Source: Spirochaetota bacterium (lineage in GTDB: Bacteria > Spirochaetota > JAHITG01). Taken from it: DNA of 10,213 nt. Every line of letters begins with the position of its first letter. Positions within the stretch are counted from its first letter, which is position 1. The stretch is from the NCBI GenBank assembly GCA_018817865.1, contig JAHITG010000344.1, positions 1 through 10,213 on the forward strand, written 5' to 3'. The position numbers and the translations under genes are program-made. The notes under the pieces are model-generated. The model ran no database searches. It saw only the letters and a list, made by a program, of their open reading frames with translations, and was not told the origin of the DNA. Below are positions 7,842 through 10,213 of this stretch, piece by piece.

Positions 7842-8762
7842 TTAAAAATTAAATCTGGTAGATATCATATGAGCTGAGTTATTCAGTTCTATGAATTGTT
7901 CATTATAAAAAGCATAATCAATATTCAGGAATCCAAGATCAATACCCAATCCACCACCAAAATTACCCTTTAAAAAACCAAATCTTAGTGCCAAAACGGT
8001 AGCCAGGCTTACCTCCCCTCCTATATTAACGCTGACCTCTTCATCACCCTGGTCTTTTGAGAAGACCAGCCCGATCTTCATACTGTCTGTAAGGCTTTTA
8101 TATCCAAAACCGATCTGATAACCTGATCCTATCGAATAGACCTCTTTCTCCTTGTCCCATTTAATGAAACCCGGTAAATTCTTTATGTTTATACCCAGAA
8201 AAACAGGTAATGGAGGAGTAATAAGAAATCCAAAATCCATTGCTCCACCCCATGCATAATCTTCGTCGATCACTTCATTCAATACTTTTAAATTCACACC
8301 GAATTTAACCATGGACATGGGCTTTGCAAAAGAGAGGATCAATCCTCCACCGGTATAAGTGAACTTCTTTAAATAGTTATCATATTCATCATAACCGGCT
8401 ATATCATCCACATAAGACCCCAGCACAGTAACAGCAAATGCATTTTCATTATCTTCACCGTATGGCTTTGCAAAACTCGCATAGCTGACCACTCTGTCAT
8501 AGCTCAATTGTGCACCGCTGAACTGAAGCTGTGCATTCTCGATCTGCGTTAATCCTGCCGGATTCCAGAAGACTGCATCCGCAGTGTTACCAAAAATAGT
8601 TAAGATCCCTCCCACAGAAGCGCCATAAGGATTGAAAATAGAATTTATAAAATCCGCTCCATTACCGGAATTACCGCGATACCGGAACAGCTCATCCTGT
8701 TCAGCAGTTAAGATCAAAGGGCAGATCATCATCAAAACGATCAGTACTATAATTTTTTTCAT
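7842..8762 (-). CDS. PorV/PorQ-like outer-membrane beta-barrel protein
   Basis: The product is a 306-residue exported protein with a clear signal peptide (MKKIIVLIVLMMICPLILTAEQ, cleavage probably after the TA). The mature N-terminus has the PorV/PorQ/UPF0164 pattern: NPYGASVGG followed by GNTADAVFWNPAGLTQIEN. Alternating, glycine- and aromatic-rich strands follow to the end, consistent with a FadL-like barrel. The last residues ISTRFNF end in phenylalanine, the usual outer-membrane insertion signal. In type IX secretion, PorV shuttles proteins that carry a C-terminal sorting domain; many candidate-phylum relatives have no known role. The start at 8762 has a strong SD (GAGGAG, about 9 nt upstream), and the gene lies 18 nt after the FlgD-Ig-like gene, so the two are probably co-transcribed. 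The barrel family is well supported; a role in secretion is inference. Confidence 0.87.
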   Translation of the reverse strand: MKKIIVLIVLMMICPLILTAEQDELFRYRGNSGNGADFINSIFNPYGASVGGILTIFGNTADAVFWNPAGLTQIENAQLQFSGAQLSYDRVVSYASFAKPYGEDNENAFAVTVLGSYVDDIAGYDEYDNYLKKFTYTGGGLILSFAKPMSMVKFGVNLKVLNEVIDEDYAWGGAMDFGFLITPPLPVFLGINIKNLPGFIKWDKEKEVYSIGSGYQIGFGYKSLTDSMKIGLVFSKDQGDEEVSVNIGGEVSLATVLALRFGFLKGNFGGGLGIDLGFLNIDYAFYNEQFIELNNSAHMISTRFNF

Positions 8763-8780
8763 TTAATTTAACTCCTCGAA

Positions 8781-9227
8781 TTATTTTACAAGTATTTTCA
8801 CTACTTTAATTTTTGTATTTGATCCTTCAATAATAATTTTTGCAAAATAGAGACCATTAGCTACTCTGTCACCCATGTCATTATCTCCACCCCACTGTAC
8901 TTCCACATCATTATATCCTGTATTTAAATTTATCGGGCCTCCCCGTTTTGTCCATACCTTCTTTCCGTTAAAATCATAAATAATAACAGCAATAGAGACA
9001 TCATTGATCATTTTTTTTACATGGATCTTGAATTTGATCTTCGCAACCTGCCTTTCATTATCAAATGGATTAGGATATGCATGCGCATCATGAATGGATA
9101 ATTGTTGATTTGTCGCCAAAGACGATGTATTGGTATCTGCCTGTATCTTTGAAGCATTTAAACCAAAGATGAACACGATTGACAGAATAATAAATATAAA
9201 TAATTTTAATTTCAATTTCAATTTCAA
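8781..9227 (-). CDS. Small secreted protein with one FlgD-Ig / T9SS-sorting-like C-terminal domain
   Basis: I choose the TTG at 9227, giving about 148 residues, because AGGAGG lies at 9236-9241 with 8 nt spacing. A longer frame to 9308 adds 27 residues across this SD and puts the signal peptide inside the protein. From the TTG the N-terminus is (LK)4 followed by LFIFIILSIVFIFGLNA, a good signal peptide. After a short linker, the mature part is essentially one domain. It begins with AYPNPF, continues with IIYDFNGKKVWTK and VQWGGDNDMGDRVANGLYFAKI, and ends KVVKILVK. This is the beta-sandwich found at the C-terminus of many secreted proteins (FlgD_ig, or type A sorting domain). Here it stands alone with no passenger. 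It is followed 18 nt later by the PorV-like gene. The domain call is firm; the role is unknown. Confidence 0.82.
   Translation of the reverse strand: MKLKLKLKLFIFIILSIVFIFGLNASKIQADTNTSSLATNQQLSIHDAHAYPNPFDNERQVAKIKFKIHVKKMINDVSIAVIIYDFNGKKVWTKRGGPINLNTGYNDVEVQWGGDNDMGDRVANGLYFAKIIIEGSNTKIKVVKILVK
9204..9227 (-). repeat. Tandem hexamer TTGAAA at the start of the secreted mini-protein gene
   Basis: Reading down from 9227 there are three exact TTGAAA units and a fourth variant, TTAAAA, encoding Leu-Lys four times. The repeat covers the chosen start codon, and every TTG is in frame. Gain or loss of a unit would keep the frame but change the spacing from the SD and the positive charge of the signal peptide. 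Confidence 0.8.
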
Positions 9228-9235
9228 TTGAGCAC

Positions 9236-9241
9236 CCTCCT
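9236..9241 (-). promoter_or_regulatory. Strong Shine-Dalgarno AGGAGG that sets the TTG start at 9227
   Basis: The plus-strand CCTCCT at 9236-9241 reads AGGAGG on the coding strand, 8 nt before TTG at 9227. It is the best ribosome site in the window and decides the start of the FlgD-Ig-like gene. Confidence 0.8.
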
Positions 9242-9297
9242 GAATTGTAATAACAATAAATATATTTTTTATAAAATGGTTACTAATAATATCCCGT

Positions 9298-9323
9298 CTT
9301 AATTCCACTTGAAGTGAGTTAAG
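9298..9323 (-). other. Imperfect hairpin just after the bactofilin stop
   Basis: CTTAA (9298-9302) pairs with TTAAG (9319-9323), and CACT pairs with AGTG inside it across an uneven bulge, with a small TGA loop. It lies 5 nt past the bactofilin stop codon in the 101-nt gap before the next gene. No U-tract follows on the minus strand, so it is not a standard terminator. It could stabilise the 3' end of, or partly uncouple, the bactofilin message. It could also be chance in AT-rich DNA. Confidence 0.3.
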
Positions 9324-9328
9324 ATCAT

Positions 9329-9796
9329 CTATTCTTTATTTTTTGCACTTGCTTTTCCACTTTCTTTATCACCCTCTTTATCCCCGTTTACTCTTCTTGT
9401 CATTGCCGGCATAACAGGGCCTGTTGAATAAGACTCTTCTACAATTTTCTTGGTCTCTTTCTTTTGTCCACCCGTGATCACGATCCTTCCCTGTATTACA
9501 ACACCTTTTTCCAGGTTTAAGATCGGGGTCAGAATATCACCCAGGATCCTTCCGGTTTCAAGAAGTAATACTTCTTCATCCGCTTTAATGTTTCCTATCA
9601 AGGTACCGCCTACTACGACTTTTTTTGCTATAATATTCGTCCTTACCTTTCCGGTCTCGCCTATTATGATCTGATTATCTGTCCTGATCTCACCTTCGAA
9701 TTTCCCATTGATCTCCAGAGATCCTTGAATATAGAATTTTCCCTCAAAAACCGATCCTTCGCCAATAACACTATTTATGACATCGCCTTTTCCCAT
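9329..9796 (-). CDS. Bactofilin (polymer-forming cytoskeletal protein, DUF583)
   Basis: The product has 155 residues. Bactofilins self-assemble without nucleotide into filaments or membrane-associated patches that localise peptidoglycan enzymes and shape-determining proteins. Residues of about 8-108 form the right-handed beta-helix core, seen as short repeating strands: SVFEGKFYIQGSLEINGKF, IIIGETGKVRTNIIAKKVVV, GTLIGNIKADEEVLLLETG and RILGDILTPILNLEKGVVI. A charged, probably disordered tail follows (KKETKKIVEES to SGKASAKNKE). The start at 9796 has AAGGAG at 9804-9809 with 7 nt spacing. It is the first gene of a four-gene minus-strand run and has its own candidate promoter upstream. The nearby lytic transglycosylase is a possible functional partner, which is inference only. 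The family call is strong. Confidence 0.93.
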   Translation of the reverse strand: MGKGDVINSVIGEGSVFEGKFYIQGSLEINGKFEGEIRTDNQIIIGETGKVRTNIIAKKVVVGGTLIGNIKADEEVLLLETGRILGDILTPILNLEKGVVIQGRIVITGGQKKETKKIVEESYSTGPVMPAMTRRVNGDKEGDKESGKASAKNKE

Positions 9797-9832
9797 GAAG
9801 TTACTCCTTAATTTATAAATAAATCAATAGTT

Positions 9833-9860
9833 AATGTAATTAATAATTATTAAATGTCAA
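9833..9860 (-). promoter_or_regulatory. Candidate promoter for the bactofilin gene
   Basis: On the minus strand, a consensus TTGACA (9860-9855) is followed after 16 nt by TACATT (9838-9833), which matches the -10 consensus at four of six positions. It lies about 36 nt before the start codon, a reasonable distance. The perfect -35 is notable, but the -10 is only fair. Confidence 0.42.
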
Positions 9861-9888
9861 TTATTTTTTTAGGAAAGGGTAGATCGAA

Positions 9889-9925
9889 AAGAATTAAAAA
9901 TGCATTATATGCATTTTTAATTCTT
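9889..9925. repeat. Perfect 17-bp inverted repeat (hairpin 1)
   Basis: The arm 9889-9905 (AAGAATTAAAAATGCAT) is fully complementary to 9909-9925, with the 3-nt loop TAT. It is almost entirely A/T apart from the GC in each TGCA and one G or C near the outer end. No T-run follows directly on either strand, so it is not a typical terminator. It shares the core AAAAATGCAT with hairpin 2. Confidence 0.85.
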
Positions 9926-9957
9926 AACTTTACTTTCTTGAAGAAGAGTTGGTCAGA

Positions 9958-9997
9958 AAATCATAAAAATGCATTTTTCTATGTATTTTTATGATTT
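9958..9997. repeat. 17-bp inverted repeat with one G-T pair (hairpin 2)
   Basis: The arm 9958-9974 pairs with 9981-9997 around a 6-nt loop (TTTTCT). The only non-Watson-Crick position is a G opposite T, which would still pair as G-U in RNA. The core AAAAATGCAT at 9965-9974 repeats that of hairpin 1 at 9896-9905, giving a 69-bp period. Sequence after both hairpins is also alike (TTAACTTTACTT versus TTATCCTTACTT). The two therefore look like diverged copies of one unit. Confidence 0.82.
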
Positions 9998-10012
9998 ATC
10001 CTTACTTCTTCA

Positions 10013-10044
10013 ACCCCGAATACATTTAGCAATGAATTCGGGGT
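10013..10044. repeat. GC-tipped inverted repeat (hairpin 3)
   Basis: ACCCCGAAT (10013-10021) pairs with ATTCGGGGT (10036-10044). An A-A mismatch follows, then CATT (10023-10026) with AATG (10031-10034), around the loop TAGC. It is unlike hairpins 1 and 2 in sequence and has a stronger base. No U-tract follows on either strand, which argues against intrinsic termination. It sits about 27 bp before the plus-strand TTGACA. Confidence 0.8.
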
Positions 10045-10070
10045 CGATGATTTGCATTGAAGAAAAGGAC

Positions 10071-10098
10071 TTGACATATAGATAAGGAGAACTTTAAT
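10071..10098 (+). promoter_or_regulatory. Candidate promoter for the gene entering at the right edge
   Basis: A consensus TTGACA at 10071-10076 is followed by TTTAAT at 10093-10098 (16-nt spacer); TAATAA at 10095-10100 is an 18-nt alternative. Transcription would start near 10105, about 38 nt before the ATG at 10143. An AAGGAG at 10084-10089 falls within the spacer and is too far from any start codon to serve as a ribosome site on this transcript. Confidence 0.45.
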
Positions 10099-10142
10099 AA
10101 TAATTATGGACGTTCGTTTATATTTATATAGATTACTGCGGT

Positions 10143-10213
10143 ATGGAAATTATAAAAGTGATCGTAGGTAAAAATTTCAACTACTTTGAGATCAACGCCT
10201 ATATTATTACCAA
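10143..10213 (+). CDS. N-terminus of an unidentified protein, possibly MBL-fold hydrolase; cut by window end
   Basis: From ATG at 10143 the frame stays open to the window end (23 complete codons). It begins MEIIKVIVGKNF and continues NYFEINAYIIT. The pattern of a hydrophobic strand, VG, then a strand with N-x-Y-I-I, resembles the first two strands of metallo-beta-lactamase-fold hydrolases (glyoxalase II-like), which often start with IxxxxVGxxxxNCYII. Here the spacing is about three residues longer. The HxHxDH zinc motif would lie beyond the window, so the call cannot be confirmed. The Shine-Dalgarno is poor. A promoter-like sequence about 45 nt upstream supports a real gene. That it is coding is moderately likely; the family is a guess. 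Confidence 0.45.
   Translation, partial: MEIIKVIVGKNFNYFEINAYIIT

Larger units (their letters stand above)
9797..10142. other. Non-coding interval with three hairpins between divergent promoter-like sequences
   Basis: This is the only stretch above 300 bp without a convincing gene. From left to right it holds the bactofilin leader and promoter-like boxes (to about 9860), a hairpin cluster (9889-10044), and a plus-strand TTGACA promoter-like sequence (10071-10098). Only very short open frames occur here, for example 17 codons from 10032 and 21 codons from 10106. None has a well-placed Shine-Dalgarno. No tRNA or other standard RNA gene is recognisable. Confidence 0.7.

Noticed and set aside
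9228..9308. N-terminal extension of the FlgD-Ig-like protein to 9308
   Set aside because: The extension runs through the AGGAGG ribosome site and would bury the signal peptide about 27 residues inside the protein.
9889..10044. CRISPR array or intrinsic terminators
   Set aside because: There are only two related units, with diverged repeats and no spacer pattern. None of the three hairpins is followed by a U-tract on either strand, and the cluster lies upstream of both flanking genes.
10106..10171. Short + strand ORF of 21 codons with AAGGAG upstream
   Set aside because: The ribosome site is 16 nt from the ATG, which is too far. The peptide has no recognisable pattern, and it overlaps a better frame at 10143.

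Overview
The window is AT-rich DNA with dense bacterial gene packing. It comes from a diderm (Gram-negative-type) bacterium. Several genes imply an outer membrane: a PorV/PorQ-like barrel that ends in phenylalanine, a sugar-nucleotide aminotransferase paired with a WaaE-like glycosyltransferase, and a periplasmic Slt-type lytic transglycosylase. PorV-like barrels, FlgD-Ig/sorting-type C-terminal domains, bactofilin and a lone EutN/CcmL shell protein together suggest a low-GC lineage of the FCB group or one of the candidate phyla around it. This placement is an inference from gene content; no marker gene here fixes the taxon.

Layout. Positions 3-3163 (+) hold the 3' end of pnp (KH and S1 domains), an M16 zinc peptidase and a GT4 glycosyltransferase, closely spaced and probably co-transcribed. 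Positions 3194-5467 (-) hold a long TPR-like/Slt lytic transglycosylase, convergent with the GT4 gene. A 107-116 bp AT-rich divergent promoter region follows. Positions 5584-7473 (+) hold a two-gene surface-glycan operon: a DegT/WbpE-like aminotransferase and a GT2 glycosyltransferase 3 nt later. Positions 7494-9796 (-) hold four co-directional genes, transcribed in the order bactofilin, secreted FlgD-Ig-like mini-protein, PorV-like barrel, and EutN/CcmL-type microcompartment vertex protein. Positions 9797-10142 are non-coding and carry three consecutive hairpins between two outward-facing promoter-like sequences. At the right edge, a + strand reading frame starts at 10143 and is cut by the window end.

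How the genes fit together. Most of the window concerns the cell envelope: peptidoglycan turnover, sugar-nucleotide synthesis and glycosyl transfer, an outer-membrane barrel, and a cytoskeletal scaffold that in other bacteria organises envelope growth. pnp with its M16 peptidase is a common housekeeping pair. The two least explained items are the orphan microcompartment vertex gene with no shell or enzyme genes beside it, and the hairpin cluster at 9889-10044. In that cluster the first two hairpins look like diverged copies of one unit about 69 bp long. No complete new defence or mobile system is visible.
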